A stretch of DNA of 64,000 bases, from assembly GCF_051622035.1 (NCBI RefSeq), contig NC_135360.1:3903501-3967500 (forward strand), given 5' to 3'. The notes under the pieces are model-generated. The model was not told where the DNA came from, made no database searches, and saw only the letters and a program-made list of their open reading frames with translations. The position numbers and the translations under genes are program-made. The stretch comes from Arctopsyche grandis (taxonomy: Eukaryota > Arthropoda > Insecta > Trichoptera > Hydropsychidae). This document shows positions 12,601-20,865 of the stretch, piece after piece. Every line of letters begins with the position of its first letter. Positions within the stretch are counted from its first letter, which is position 1.

Positions 12601-13319
12601 CGTATATTTACTTTTTTTTTTTTTTTACTGCAGAAACATAAAATATCATCATATCATCGTAATAAAACAAATTATAAACATCCAACGTCGAAACCGGTCG
12701 AAGGAAAGTTTACTCTTTGCACTGGACATTCGTTTCTGGACTCGATTTTAGTATTCATACGAGCTTCTAGCTTGACATGAACACCGTATATGATTCAGTT
12801 CAACCGAAAACGATATCCACGTCTTTGGAAAATGGATGTGTTTATGTAAATTCTGACTGTGTTGAAAGTTATAGCCGTGTGTTAGGGGAATTGTATATGT
12901 ATGGTGACTGAGTATGCATCAATGAATGAATTTAAGTACATTGAAGGAATTGAATTGGATATAGTGTACACGTAAAATATGAACCGGTGGAAGATAGTGA
13001 AGAGCACGTGGTGAGGCACAAACACACCGTGACGTGTATTACATTTGTTGGGTGAGAGGGAGGTTGAGGAGAAAGCGTGGAAGTGGAGTGGAGAGTGTGG
13101 TGTGTGGTGTGTGGAGTGTAAGAGAGGAGAAGAGAGGAGAAGAGAGGAGAAGAGAACCTCGAAGAGATGCAGCAGCAGGCGGACGTAGAGTCGCCTGACG
13201 CCCAGCGACCGTCCGAGGGAAGCCAAAGCGATGATGCAGACGACGAGCAGCAGCAGAGGAGTGAAGACCACGGACCAGAAGACGGCCAGCGCGGCCACCG
13301 CTCCCGCCACGAACCCCAT
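387..13319 (-). CDS. Gpat4: Glycerol-3-phosphate acyltransferase GPAT3/4 family, 5' part (gene continues off left edge)
   Basis: The family acylates glycerol-3-phosphate at sn-1 with acyl-CoA to give lysophosphatidate, on the ER and lipid-droplet membrane. Seen here: an N-terminal hydrophobic segment followed by SLGVRRLYVRLLL; a regulatory linker; ESIIEDQVTSVF and EELRSWNLLTRTN; a second membrane stretch around WMMGFFVRYFFLFPLRV; then two alternative exons, each ending in CVANHTSPID. That is acyltransferase block I, and the His and Asp of HX4D are catalytic. Exons 1-5 join in frame (162+91+122+152+106 nt = 211 codons), with consistent phases and GT-AG sites. Blocks II-IV should lie beyond position 1. 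The start at 13319 is chosen because the hydrophobic N-terminus begins there; an in-frame ATG at 13403 would add 28 unconvincing residues. Family assignment is firm. GPAT3 versus GPAT4 is by similarity, since insects usually have one gene of this type. Confidence 0.92.
768..789. repeat. (AT)n microsatellite
   Basis: About 11 AT units in the intron between Gpat4 exons 6a and 6b. Confidence 0.8.
1503..1697. mobile_element. Fold-back MITE, copy 1
   Basis: Imperfect inverted repeat: GCCTGCCTTTACACGTGC at the left, GTAAAGGCGGGC at the right, and an internal palindromic pair around GTATGC/GCATACCCACCCATAC. It is the decayed relative of the copy at 23957-24179. It sits in the intron between Gpat4 exons 6a and 6b. 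Confidence 0.65.
2802..3038 (-). CDS. Gpat4: Gpat4 alternative exon 6a, carries catalytic block I
   Basis: 237 nt, phase 0 to 0, acceptor aaatctag|GTGGTT, donor TTTG|GTACTT. It encodes VVWIVGMLALVGHLPPGR, a membrane segment, then FHNVEYRPKKGGFCVANH and TSPIDVILL. The catalytic His falls at about residue 273 of the joined protein. This exon is the nearer of the two to exon 5. By hand alignment it is about one third identical to 6b, but identical across CVANHTSPID. It lacks the usual TYH before the loop and has FH instead. Confidence 0.88.
3289..3782 (+). mobile_element. piggyBac-like MITE family A, copy 1
   Basis: Flanked by TTAA on both sides, with terminal inverted repeats CCCTTTGCCCGCGGC and GCCGCGGGCAAACGG. 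No transposase; about 490 bp. TTAA targets and C-rich ends are the hallmark of piggyBac-type mobilisation. It lies in the intron between Gpat4 exons 5 and 6a. Confidence 0.85.
3838..4085 (+). mobile_element. tRNA-like SINE fragment
   Basis: An A-box-like TAGTGCACTGGTAAAGC is followed, about 40 bases later, by a B-box-like GGTTGAAATCCC, then a unique body and an A-rich end (aaaaaaaaaa near 4060). Spacing fits an internal RNA polymerase III promoter. It does not fold as a functional tRNA by eye. Confidence 0.5.
4150..4590 (+). mobile_element. MITE family U, copy 1 (uninterrupted)
   Basis: Shared over most of its length with 20866-21640. Weak inverted ends: ATAAAAAGGGAACAATTTAA at the left, and the reverse complement of the right end begins ATAAGGGTACGATTTAG. 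Includes GGTTTTATTTATTTATG tracts. This copy lacks the hAT insertion present in copy 2. Confidence 0.55.
4999..5104 (-). CDS. Gpat4: Gpat4 coding exon 5
   Basis: Residues about 176-211. HYEFVSWRLTVIWMM followed by GFFVRYFFLFPLRVFICFVG gives the conserved membrane-embedded segment that precedes the acyltransferase domain. Acceptor cccgttttcag|ACAT, donor GTCGGC|GTAAGT, ending in phase 0 and so ready for either 6a or 6b. Confidence 0.92.
5183..5334 (-). CDS. Gpat4: Gpat4 coding exon 4
   Basis: Residues about 126-176. It contains CLEYIKAGVESIIEDQVTSV and FEAEELRSWNLLTRTN, a block strongly conserved in GPAT3/4 before the second membrane segment. Acceptor ttattttag|AACG, donor AACAG|GTTCAAC (phase 2). 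Confidence 0.92.
6011..6455 (+). mobile_element. piggyBac-like MITE family A, copy 2
   Basis: TTAA-flanked with the same ends as 3289-3782. It carries a short internal deletion near the right end, where the segment between CTCAAAATC and CCCAAAGCTTCC is missing. Lies in Gpat4 intron 3. Confidence 0.85.
6540..6655. mobile_element. pogo/Tigger-like terminal fragment
   Basis: On the reverse strand it reads CAGAATCTCGATTATCCGGA, then CTAATTGGGG, then a second TAGTCCGGAT. This resembles terminal repeats of pogo-type elements (ATTATCCGGACT). No transposase seen. Confidence 0.4.
6667..6788 (-). CDS. Gpat4: Gpat4 coding exon 3
   Basis: Acceptor tttttatag|GCGGTG, donor GTCGAG|GTATTG, phase 1 to 0. 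It encodes a low-conservation cytosolic linker (VVIQRERVLVPDKGFG, then Ser/Asn-rich). Assignment rests on exact phase fit with exons 2 and 4 and on splice sites, not on domain similarity. Confidence 0.8.
6977..7067 (-). CDS. Gpat4: Gpat4 coding exon 2
   Basis: Acceptor ...ttacag|TAC, donor GACG|GTGATT, phase 0 to 1. It encodes YGRQHIEVANKLKRVDSF followed by an acidic Glu/Asp-rich tail (EENEADDQNNDG). The YGRQ start joins naturally to ...HLFE of exon 1. The acidic linker is variable in this family. Confidence 0.85.
7397..8266. mobile_element. MITE family T, copy 1, interrupted by a TTAA element
   Basis: The ends are inverted: CAGTGAAATTATATTTCAAG at the left, and ATATTTTCACTTGAAATATG...CACTG at the right. 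A second, uninterrupted copy is at 38880-39115. The interior is split by the insertion at 7540-8117. Confidence 0.6.
7540..8117. mobile_element. TTAA-flanked MITE nested in family T
   Basis: TTAA at both ends. Terminal inverted repeats are imperfect: CCCTCCCTCATCGAAGTGGG at the left, and on the reverse complement of the right CCTTTGAAGTGTCCC. No coding capacity; a short open frame at 7606-7809 has no recognisable domain. Confidence 0.6.
8364..9092 (+). mobile_element. piggyBac-like MITE family C, copy 1 with nested family D element
   Basis: TTAA-flanked; the ends are TCCTTTGAGTGCTGACG and GCATTCAAAGGG. A second copy in reverse orientation is at 55425-56011. The right part is interrupted by a copy of element D at about 8858-9072. 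Confidence 0.75.
8858..9072 (+). mobile_element. hAT-like MITE family D, copy 1
   Basis: Matches 39449-39667 nearly end to end, including the repeated GGCGCTCTAAT motifs. Target duplication is unclear in this copy, perhaps because of decay at the left end. Confidence 0.65.
10063..11009 (+). mobile_element. 947-bp near-identical element E, copy 1
   Basis: Begins TAGTCCGTTTACCATATAC and ends ...GTGTTTATAT. It differs from 33680-34626 at only about six positions by hand comparison. Inside is an imperfect inverted repeat with arms of about 85 bases (10603-10690 and 10762-10848) around a short AT-rich loop. The open frames within (10513-10719, 10743-10976) cover the inverted repeat and show no known domain, so I do not call them genes. 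Lies in Gpat4 intron 1; a solo LTR follows directly. Confidence 0.7.
11010..11394 (+). mobile_element. Solo LTR, copy 1 (gypsy-like)
   Basis: Starts TGTTACGTACGCC and ends CCCCTACGCAACA, flanked by ATAT on both sides (11006-11009, 11395-11398). Contains a polyadenylation-like CAATAAATGCTGTG. Homologous to 25197-25533 and 27271-27606. A 4-base target fits gypsy-type integration. Confidence 0.8.
11412..11800. mobile_element. Fold-back element interrupted by a hAT-like MITE
   Basis: Left arm 11412-11500 and right arm 11715-11800 are inverted copies sharing AACGCCCGAAAACGC and ATATCGGAAGGCAAAGATCG. The centre (11562-11672) is a truncated relative of the hAT-like MITE at 43637-43768 (AGTGGCATGCGGTGAAATT...TTCCTCTTGTATCCTGC). 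Confidence 0.6.
11805..13050. other. Gpat4 intron 1, unresolved AT-rich stretch
   Basis: Homopolymer runs (G run near 11961; T run near 12610) and short AT-rich simple sequence. No shared repeat or coding signal recognised. Confidence 0.4.
13158..13319 (-). CDS. Gpat4: Gpat4 coding exon 1
   Basis: Residues 1-54. It encodes a hydrophobic signal-anchor (about residues 13-34) and then LGVRRLYVRLLLHLFE, which matches the start of GPAT3/4 proteins. The donor is GAG|GTTCTC, phase 0. The exon sits in an unusually GC-rich island (about 13050-13540), unlike the AT-rich surroundings, consistent with a promoter-proximal first exon. Confidence 0.85.
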
Positions 13320-13560
13320 CGTTCGGTTGTCGCGCTGACGAGCTGTCAAGCTGACGGTGACAGTGGACAGTGGACAGTGGACAGTGGAGTGATGACACTT
13401 CACTGACAGCTCCTCGGCTGGACGAGGCCGGCAGAGGATGGACGAACGCGTGCACCCGTCGCGGCCAACGGGCTCGCTCTGACCACACGCCGCCGCCGCC
13501 TCTCTCTCCCCTCTCCCCTCTCGCCACTATCGACTCGCACGTTTGCCGACCATGACTCTC
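13320..13560 (-). promoter_or_regulatory. Probable Gpat4 promoter / 5' UTR (GC-rich island)
   Basis: GC-rich, CpG-containing segment directly upstream of the chosen start. It includes a short tandem of GGACAGTG units at 13357-13387. Inferred only from position and composition; no TATA box or initiator was identified. Confidence 0.4.
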
Positions 13561-13800
13561 ACATATTGTGCGTATTACGACTCACAATTTATACTTTGCT
13601 CCTATTGGTGATTAATACTAGCAATAGCTTCTGAAATCTCGATGCCTCGATGCCGCATTAAGACAAAAACTTTATCTGCCGGCTACATTCAAAACTCTTT
13701 TTTTTTTTTTTTTTTCGCAAAATTCGAGTTTATAGTATTTCGAATTCACTGATTTATAAAATGCTGCATGTTTTTCTTCAAAAGTCTCGCCAATTTCAAG

Positions 13801-13957
13801 TGTGGCGGCTCGCTATACGACATGGTCGAGTTTGGTCACCTTCCTGCGAGTGGGGACCAACTCGATTGTGTTCGGAGTTAGCTACCTCACTCTGCCTTCA
13901 GCTGTCATAAATAAAGCACGTGCATTCACGATGCCAGTCGTCTCATTCGTTCTTCCC
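13801..13957 (+). mobile_element. Diverged solo LTR of the TRIM family at 54310-55401
   Basis: Starts TGTGGCGGCTCGC and shares CGACATGGTCGAGTTTGG, CTTCCTGCGAGTGGGGACCA and GCCAGTCGTCTCATTCGTTC with the two LTRs at 54.3 and 55.2 kb. It is more diverged and I see no target duplication. Confidence 0.75.
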
Positions 13958-13968
13958 ATTGATGTTTA

Positions 13969-14187
13969 ATACACTAGATGGGCCCAGACGTGTTATTTTG
14001 GTCGGAGATCTTGTCTTCACTAACTGAGGGGTGCGGGGGGTTTAACTACCGGGGAAGTTGGGTTTTTTTCCCTACGATGCAGCGGTACCTACCTACCTAC
14101 CTACTAAGAGAAACTGTGCATGCGCCATGTATTTTGCATGCGCCAAAAGGGAGACAAGTATAAGACGTGAGGGCGGATCTAGTGTAT
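13969..14187 (+). mobile_element. MITE family G, copy 1 (TA target)
   Basis: Termini ATACACTAGAT and ATCTAGTGTAT are inverted and flanked by TA, as in Tc1/mariner-type insertions. Second copy at 15936-16160. Contains a short CTAC tandem (ACCTACCTACCTAC). Confidence 0.75.
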
Positions 14188-14305
14188 TATACATCAATGG
14201 TTATTATGATTAATCATGATTAATATATATGGCAAATTATGATTAATATAAAAAAAAAATTCTATGGATAAATTTTGAGAAATTTATCCATAGATGTCTC
14301 TATGG

Positions 14306-14688
14306 CCGCGCACTGACATCTCAGCGCAAACCAACTTAGCGCCGACCTTTCGGCGCAGACAACTCAGCGCAACGACAACTCAGCGGATGACAATTCCGCG
14401 CATGGACTATTCAGCGCAAAAACAATTTTTTCAATAAGTTTCAAATGCGTTTTCAAAAATAATTACTGTATTGAAATTGTCGGTCATATCTACATGATAA
14501 TTTCATAAATGCGAATAAATTTATTTGATACTCTTTGTGCCTTGAAATATTACTCAAGCAGGGTTTATCAACTAAGGCCGCAAAAATTTATTTTTAAGCA
14601 GGGTTTCTAAACCGGGCACAAAGGTGCAAACCAACTTAGCGCCGAATGGTCGGCGCTAAGTTGGTTTGCGCTGATTTGTCGTGCCACC
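14306..14688. mobile_element. Fold-back element with 8-bp target CTCTATGG
   Basis: Inverted ends share CAGCGCAAACCAACTTAGCG and CCGACC. CTCTATGG lies on each side (14298-14305, 14689-14696). The right end contains a 20-base-arm palindrome (14626-14645 and 14650-14669). Repeated CAACTCAGCGC motifs fill the left half. Confidence 0.65.
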
Positions 14689-14694
14689 CTCTAT

Positions 14695-14803
14695 GGCTAC
14701 GTCCACACTACCGATATCTACACCCGATATTTACGAATTTTTCCATAACCAGTTCCTAAATAGCAACCAGAGGTTTATCGTTATCGGTAGTGTGGACATA
14801 GCC
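14695..14803. mobile_element. Short fold-back MITE (TAT target)
   Basis: Termini GGCTACGTCCACACTACCGA and TCGGTAGTGTGGACATAGCC, flanked by TAT on both sides. It landed in the right-hand target duplication of the preceding element. Confidence 0.7.
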
Positions 14804-14809
14804 TATGGG

Positions 14810-15935
14810 TAAACGGATTATGTGGCAAAAAAATGATCTCGCGCAAAAATCTCGATGATGGAACATCTGCACTCGAGTTCTCGTTAGTGGAGTTAGATGG
14901 AGCTTTTGGGTGCCAGATGTTCCGCGATCGGAATTAGTGACTTGCGCGAGATCCCTTTTTGCAGAATAGCCACCGAACCATCGCGCACACGACAATCGTT
15001 GCCACGAAAATCACGAATATAGAATATTCGGCACTCGACTTTTTATTATTCGCTTTACTCAATCGATTGATTGATTGATTTCATGGGAAGTATTTTTTTG
15101 GAATTGCATTGATTACAATGCACTACATGCGAAAGTGAAAAGAGATCTTTTTTATCAATAACTGAGAAACATTCATGTTATTGAAAATATTCACATGTCG
15201 AAGAAATTCTTTTGAATGTTTCATAAGCTGTTCTTCTCCCTCTCCCAAACATCAAATGAAATTACGAATATTGAGATTATCGATCAGCGATGGTATTCAA
15301 ATTTTTAAAACACGTTTTACTTAAATTCAGGGACGTCATTTGGGGATGCATAGATGGGCATTTGCCCCCCTTAGATTTGGCTATGGCAGGAACGGTAATT
15401 GGACTATTCGTCACATTGGGGTGGTCACAAAGACAATTTTTGCCATGAAAATCGCGAATACACAATATTTGGCACTCAAGTTCTCGTTACTATGATAGTT
15501 ATCGTTAGTATGATGGACTTTTCGGCTGCCAGATGTTCCGTTATAGAGATTTTAGTGACTTTGTGACGAGTAATTTGTGACCAGTAATCACCGAACCGGC
15601 AGGAACATGCATTTCATTTGAATTATCGTGAATCTTAATCAAATCGACTACTCATTACTTAAAGTTTAAACCAGTAGAAACTACAACCTATCGATCAGAA
15701 GCTACTTCCAAAAAGCTAACTTTTACCCCCTCCTTTCTAGAAAAAGTTGAAATGACATCCCTGTTTAAATAGAATTATTGTCTTGAAACGTTATTTTTTT
15801 ATATTTCGTAAAAACTCTAATATTCTAGTTAAAAACGAAAACGGTTAGTACGTGCTGCATCAGTTGGACACTTGAATATTAAAGTTCAATAGTAAAAACC
15901 TTGCAACATTAATAAGTAATACTCATAGATATATA
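14810..15935. other. Intergenic, weak internal duplication
   Basis: Parts of 14860-14960 and 15440-15590 share ...CTCGAGTTCTCGTTA/CTCAAGTTCTCGTTA and TGCCAGATGTTCCG, suggesting two old copies of an unnamed repeat. No gene seen. Confidence 0.4.
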
Positions 15936-16160
15936 ATACACATAGGTGGGCCCTAACGTGTGATTTTGGTCGGAGATCTTGTCTTCACTAACTGAGGGGT
16001 GAGGGGGGTTTAACTAGCGGGGAAGTTGGGGAAAAAAAGATTTTTTCCCTACGACGCAGCGGTACCTAACTACCTACTGAGAGAAACTGTGCATGCGCCA
16101 TGTATTTTGCATGCACCAAAAGGGAGACCAGTATAAAGCGTGAGGGAGGATCTAGTGTAT
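15936..16160 (+). mobile_element. MITE family G, copy 2 (TA target)
   Basis: Parallel to 13969-14187 over its whole length, with the same GGTCGGAGATCTTGTCTTCA core, and flanked by TA. The left terminus reads ATACACATAGG, one or two changes from copy 1. Confidence 0.75.
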
Positions 16161-16577
16161 TATACATCAATGGTAATACTGAAAATATGGAACTCGTCAT
16201 TAACTATCGCATTAAACTAAACACATTAACACAATAAATTCGATTTAGTGAATCAAAACAACATCGTGGATACGTAGGTAAATATCACAGAATTCTTATT
16301 TTCATCTTTCAAATCCAACTAGTCAACAATTACAGTCTGTATATCAATATTTGATATTCAGATAATGTTTAGTATTTGGAACCCCTAGATTCAAACTTGA
16401 CTTCTCTGTCAAAGCTATGTTGAACTTTATCTGAAAACGTCACACTATTTAATCAATCCAGATTATATAATTTTATAATTGCTGTTTTGTTGTCATTTAT
16501 GGTTAAGGTCGTAATCAGTCGGGTTACGGGGGTAAACGAATTCGTTCTTGTTGATACGACGTCGGCTCTCTGCTAGC

Positions 16578-16593
16578 ATGGCTTCGAACGAAG
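16578..16593 (+). CDS. CENPN: CENP-N-like coding exon 1 (16 nt)
   Basis: ATGGCTTCGAACGAAG followed by GTAAGC, phase 1. This very short first coding exon encodes MASNE. It is chosen because the start codon, donor and phase all fit exon 2. Confidence 0.7.
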
Positions 16594-18265
16594 GTAAGCT
16601 TTTTCTAAGACAACTTCTTATTAAATAATACTAAAGTAATCATCATTATGGCACTTTCATAAAGAATTCATCTTTTAACCTATCCAAAAGCCGTAGCCAT
16701 GGTGTCAAATCCACTACGTAACGGTCATTTTACAAACATCCACAATAATAACAGTACACGTGATAATAAACGTCAAAGTTATAAAATGAGTAATGAACAT
16801 GTATTTAATGAAATTTTTGGCAATTTGTGTAATTGTAGAGATTCATGATGAGCTCCAAAAGGTACTTTCAAAGTTCAAGCTCGAGGACTTGAAGAATCAT
16901 GCCATGAGAGATTTCCCAGAAGGCAGTTGGTCGGGCGTTTGCGAAATCGTCAAAGACGCCAGAGAAGATTTGAAACCGAAGACTGTAGCCAGTGCCATTG
17001 TTAAGATAGCAAAGAAGCACAGATTGGAAAGCAACGAAATTTACAACCGATTAAATGTATTAAAACTGAGAGGTATGAAGTCCATACAAACCGATATTTC
17101 ATTGCCTTATTAAAGTAGTATTATAGACTCCTGCAACTTGCCTTTCTAATTATATATAGATGTGAAAAAATTCTCAGCAAGGGGGTATTAACCCTTTGCC
17201 TGCGGCAATAAATATAGCGAACAAGTCCTGTATGCGGCACCTTTTTCGCGAATTTGGAAATCGAGTTTTCGATCTTAAATACAGATTTTAATATTTACTT
17301 AAGTAATCAGATATGTTAATTAACACATAAAGTATTATTTTAAACAATAAAATACATAATATATCTCGTAGTTTTGGATTAATTGTCAAATAATCATTCT
17401 TCATGATTGTATGAAAACGTGACGTCACATAAACGAGGTTTCAGTATGGTTCCACAAAAAACTAATTTTTGACTGGTATATATTCATTTTAAGCAAATTG
17501 AATAGATGGCATTCAACTCTCAGTAATATATTCAACCAATTTTGAACCTTAAAACAGTTGAAATAGGCGCATATAAGCCTCAAAATCCCGTGCAAAGTTC
17601 AGAAATTCTATGGAAGACAGCCTCGGGCAAACGGTTAACATGCTGTTTTCTGAATCATTGATTAACATAGAAGTAGAATGCATAGAATCGCTCTCAGCCT
17701 CCAAAAATGTTGCTACAAAAACTCAGCGCGGCAGAGTTTGTTCATTGTTTGCTAAACTTCGTCTCTCTTCGATGGCTCGCTTTTAGACGATACTTTTGTC
17801 AACAATGACCATTCTATGCATTCTACTTCTATGCTGATTAACCTTTCCACCGCGTACGACTACTATACATGTCCTAGCGAACATGCCCTCAGCGCGTGAG
17901 ACACGCATAAATGTCTTGGAAGTTCCAACCTGTATAAGAGCCGTCTATTGTGTTAAAATTTTATAACTTGGTTGAAAATATTACTAAATGTATACTTTAC
18001 CAAATTCAATAGATGGCAGTAGTCAAAAAAAATTCAATATAGGCTAAAATTATTTATAAAATATTACAACCTATATTTATAGTCGAAAACGCGATAACAA
18101 AATCCGCAAAAAAGCAACCGCGTACAGGGCATGTTCGCTAAATTTGGTGACGCGGGCAAAGGGTTAACCATTGGGGCAATTGAGTACATATATTTGAAAC
18201 CTTACCACGTAAAGCTCCAACATAGTGCTTAAAACGTTAAGTGACTCAATTTCACATATCATATT

Positions 18266-18312
<47 letters not shown>

Positions 18313-19026
18313 GTTTATATTTCAGAATATGGTCTGTCTTCAACCAAGATATGGTTTGCGTATGAGCTCACCGAAAAGCTACCCGACTATGAAGAAGTGC
18401 CGTTCCGGCAAATAGCCAGCCGCGTCGAGCACAGTGTACGAGCTTCCGTGGTGGCCATACGAGCTACCCACGACTACAGCTCCATCCTATTGGGTGTGAA
18501 GCGTAGTCGTCAACTCCTTACAGTCTGCATAACTGGAAACTACTTGCTCATATGTCCACGCACCAACAACCATCAATTGATCGAAAACATTGCGAAAGGT
18601 ATCGGATACCGGTCAGTGAAGAACTGCCATCTGTCCGGTCGGCACATTCCATCGCTGTTGAGGATACTAGAGCAGAAGGGAGGGGCTACTCATTTCAACG
18701 CCGTTGTTTCGCAGCCGACCTACAGACCAATGCCTCGACGGACCCGCCTCGGTCTGGATTTTACGACATCGGAGCCCATTAGGAACTATTTGAAGGAGTT
18801 GCGAGGCGATGAGGAAAACGCTCCTTGTCTGCAGCAGCTCACCCTGCATACCAAGGCGCCGTTCAAAAAGGGAAATTTCATTTACTCCACAGCCGTACTG
18901 AACAGTTCCAATGTGGACGGCTCGCTAAGAGATATGACCGCTGCTAATATCATTCCCCCAACGTCCTTATTTTTCTCAATGGTGAATGAACATTGTAAAA
19001 ATGAAATGAAAGTCAAAATAACGTAA
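16578..19026 (+). CDS. CENPN: Centromere protein N-like (CENP-N/Chl4 family)
   Basis: CENP-N is an inner-kinetochore (CCAN) subunit that pairs with CENP-L and, in vertebrates, reads the CENP-A nucleosome. Three exons (16578-16593, 16839-17072, 18326-19026) give 316 residues, against 339 in human. The N-terminal part, about residues 6-83, is helical and Lys/Glu-rich (DELQKVLSKFKLEDLK), as expected for the pyrin-like domain. The middle has HSVRASVVAIRA and a beta-rich stretch. The C-terminal part aligns to human CENP-N from RRTRLGLDF (residues 222-229) through LHTKAPFKKGNF to the final segment (MTAANIIPPTSL), in the same order and spacing. Recognised by alignment from memory, so paralogy with CENP-L is possible but less likely given the RLGLDF-to-C-terminus pattern. 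A candidate polyadenylation signal AATAAA is at 19857. Head-to-head with Gpat4. Confidence 0.82.
16839..17072 (+). CDS. CENPN: CENP-N-like coding exon 2
   Basis: Acceptor gtaattgtag|AGATTC, donor AGAG|GTATGA, phase 1 to 1. Encodes EIHDELQKVLSKF through IYNRLNVLKLR, an all-helical N-terminal domain. An open frame beginning at 16793 reads through the acceptor and is not used. Confidence 0.85.
17188..17638 (+). mobile_element. piggyBac-like MITE family A, copy 3
   Basis: TTAA-flanked, in CENP-N intron 2. Same body as 3289-3782, but the right end is shortened (GACAGCCTCGGGCAAACGG). Left end CCCTTTGCCTGCGGC. Confidence 0.85.
17666..17833. mobile_element. Fold-back MITE between two TTAA elements
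   Basis: CATAGAAGTAGAATGCATAG at the left and CTATGCATTCTACTTCTATG at the right are exact inverted copies. The element fills almost all of the gap between family A copy 3 and family B copy 1. Confidence 0.65.
17838..18167 (+). mobile_element. piggyBac-like MITE family B, copy 1
   Basis: TTAA at both ends. Left end CCTTTCCACCGCGTACG, right end CGCGGGCAAAGGG. The outer bases resemble family A, but the interior differs. A truncated copy is at 27885-28136. Confidence 0.8.
18269..18312. repeat. (AT)n microsatellite at CENP-N exon 3 acceptor
   Basis: About 22 AT units ending 13 bases before the exon 3 acceptor. Length variation here could change the distance from branch point to acceptor. Confidence 0.85.
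18326..19026 (+). CDS. CENPN: CENP-N-like coding exon 3 (terminal)
   Basis: Acceptor tatatttcag|AATATG directly follows an (AT)n tract; the stop is TAA at 19024-19026. Encodes residues 84-316 with the CENP-L-binding-type C-terminal region. The frame appears open upstream to 18241 only because (AT)n has no stop in that frame. Confidence 0.88.
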
Positions 19027-19061
19027 TGTTTTTATGTTGATTTATTTGCTGTTTGTATCAT

Positions 19062-19138
<77 letters not shown>
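19062..19138. repeat. (AT)n microsatellite in CENP-N 3' region
   Basis: About 38 AT units starting 35 bases after the CENP-N stop, probably inside the 3' UTR. Confidence 0.85.
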
Positions 19139-19139
<1 letters not shown>

Positions 19140-19141
<2 letters not shown>

Positions 19142-20865
19142 TATATAATCTCATTTTTTGCATTTGGAAACATGTTGCCTAAATTTGTATTAAACTATGT
19201 ATTTTTTATTGTATTAAAAATAATTATTATTGAAAATCTGTATTAATTCTGATAATAGTATTAAGATAACGCATTGATAAATCGTTCTATTTTTTTTTTA
19301 GACATATTTTTTTCTATTACTTATTATTTTAAAAATATTTTTCATAAATCAATGAACATACATACATATATCGTCCTATTTATTTGGAAAATTAGTTAAA
19401 AAAATACTCATGTCTGAGTCCAGTGGTATTTGATGCCATTCTGAAAACAAATTCAACATTTTTGATCCCAAAATGCTTAAAGCAATATGTGAGCTTTTTT
19501 TTTTTTTGAAAATGGCTTATATTTACTTGTTATTCAAACCTGCATTTGAAAAATATTGCTTGCTTTATATTTTCGTGACACCAATCATCGTATAAATGAA
19601 TCATGTGAATATGTTTCTAAGAATTATCCAAATTAAATTACACACGAGTTTGTTGACAACACATATATGTAGTTACTTCACATTAAAAAATAATGAATTG
19701 TAAAAGGCATAATTTATGATATATTAATAATTAGATATATTAAGAATATAAATGTTTCGTCTGATTTATTCAATCATTTAAAAGTAAACTTGCACCATGT
19801 TAAAAAATATCGTTTCACAGATGTATTTTTAATAATTGTAACAAAAACTACCATTAATAAATTGTTATTTCGCCATTTTCAAAAGTAACAGCTCTTATTT
19901 ATAATATAATCACACGGAGAAATCATTTTTAATGTCTCGCCCCAAATAAAAAAAAAAATCATTATAATATTCAAAATGGCATTTCATGCAACTTCCAAAA
20001 CTTAACAAAATATTAATCTTTTCATATACATATATAATATTTTTCAGAATGACATCAGTTTGATAGTGAACATATAATAAATACGCAGCATTTTTCAGGG
20101 TCTTTGTTTTATATACAGATACAATCGTAACAACCGACAAGAATGAATCAAAAATGTATTGCATAGAAGAAATTTGATATAATTGTAAGAATGCAGTATA
20201 AATCAAAGACCCTGCGTTACATTTCATTTGGCTACACATCTTATTGTATGATTGTTTAGATTAAAGTTATATATTGGTGAGTGATTTTTTTAAGGATTAT
20301 TGCCCATAATTGATATAATTTACCGCCAGATCTGTGATAAAACTGCAACAACAATCAAACGAACAAATCGAACAGTCTCGAAGTCTACGTAAGCGCTTTT
20401 AAAAATTAGGGATACACAAGCGCGCCGGTTTAACTCGGCAAATCAACATCATGCATGTATCGCATCAAAGACGTCACGGCGGCCGTCTGAATTAACGGCT
20501 CTGTCCAGCAGAACATACCAGACGAGCAGACCACCTACTCGTCATCAAAACTTCAACAAACACTTACTAACAAAACTCGCATCGTGCCGAGATAAACCAG
20601 TATAACCACTACTGATATAGAATCATCGGAATTACGTACATATTCAAATATAAATCAATCAATAATTTTAACAATTCATAAATTAAAAATACATAAATAT
20701 CGAAATGTTTTTTTTTTTTCTTTTACAAAGATGAGTTAATAACTATATATTAATAAATTCAATAGCAATAAAAAAAAATCAATTGTTTTATTTTTTTCAA
20801 ATAACCCGCACACATTGAAATATGTATCAATACGTGTAATAAATATCAATATCGCAATATGAATA
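19140..20865. other. Convergent intergenic, nothing recognised
   Basis: AT-rich, with a possible AATAAA at 19857. The segment 20330-20600 has more balanced composition but no coding signal or repeat that I can match. Confidence 0.4.

Noticed and set aside
13039..13527. Overlapping frames in the GC-rich Gpat4 first-exon region
   Set aside because: Low-complexity, GC-rich frames in other phases; only the frame starting at 13319 matches the family.
18241..18325. Start codon of the long CENP-N frame in the (AT)n tract
   Set aside because: The upstream part is intron; exon 3 begins after ttcag at 18325 and joins exon 2 in phase.
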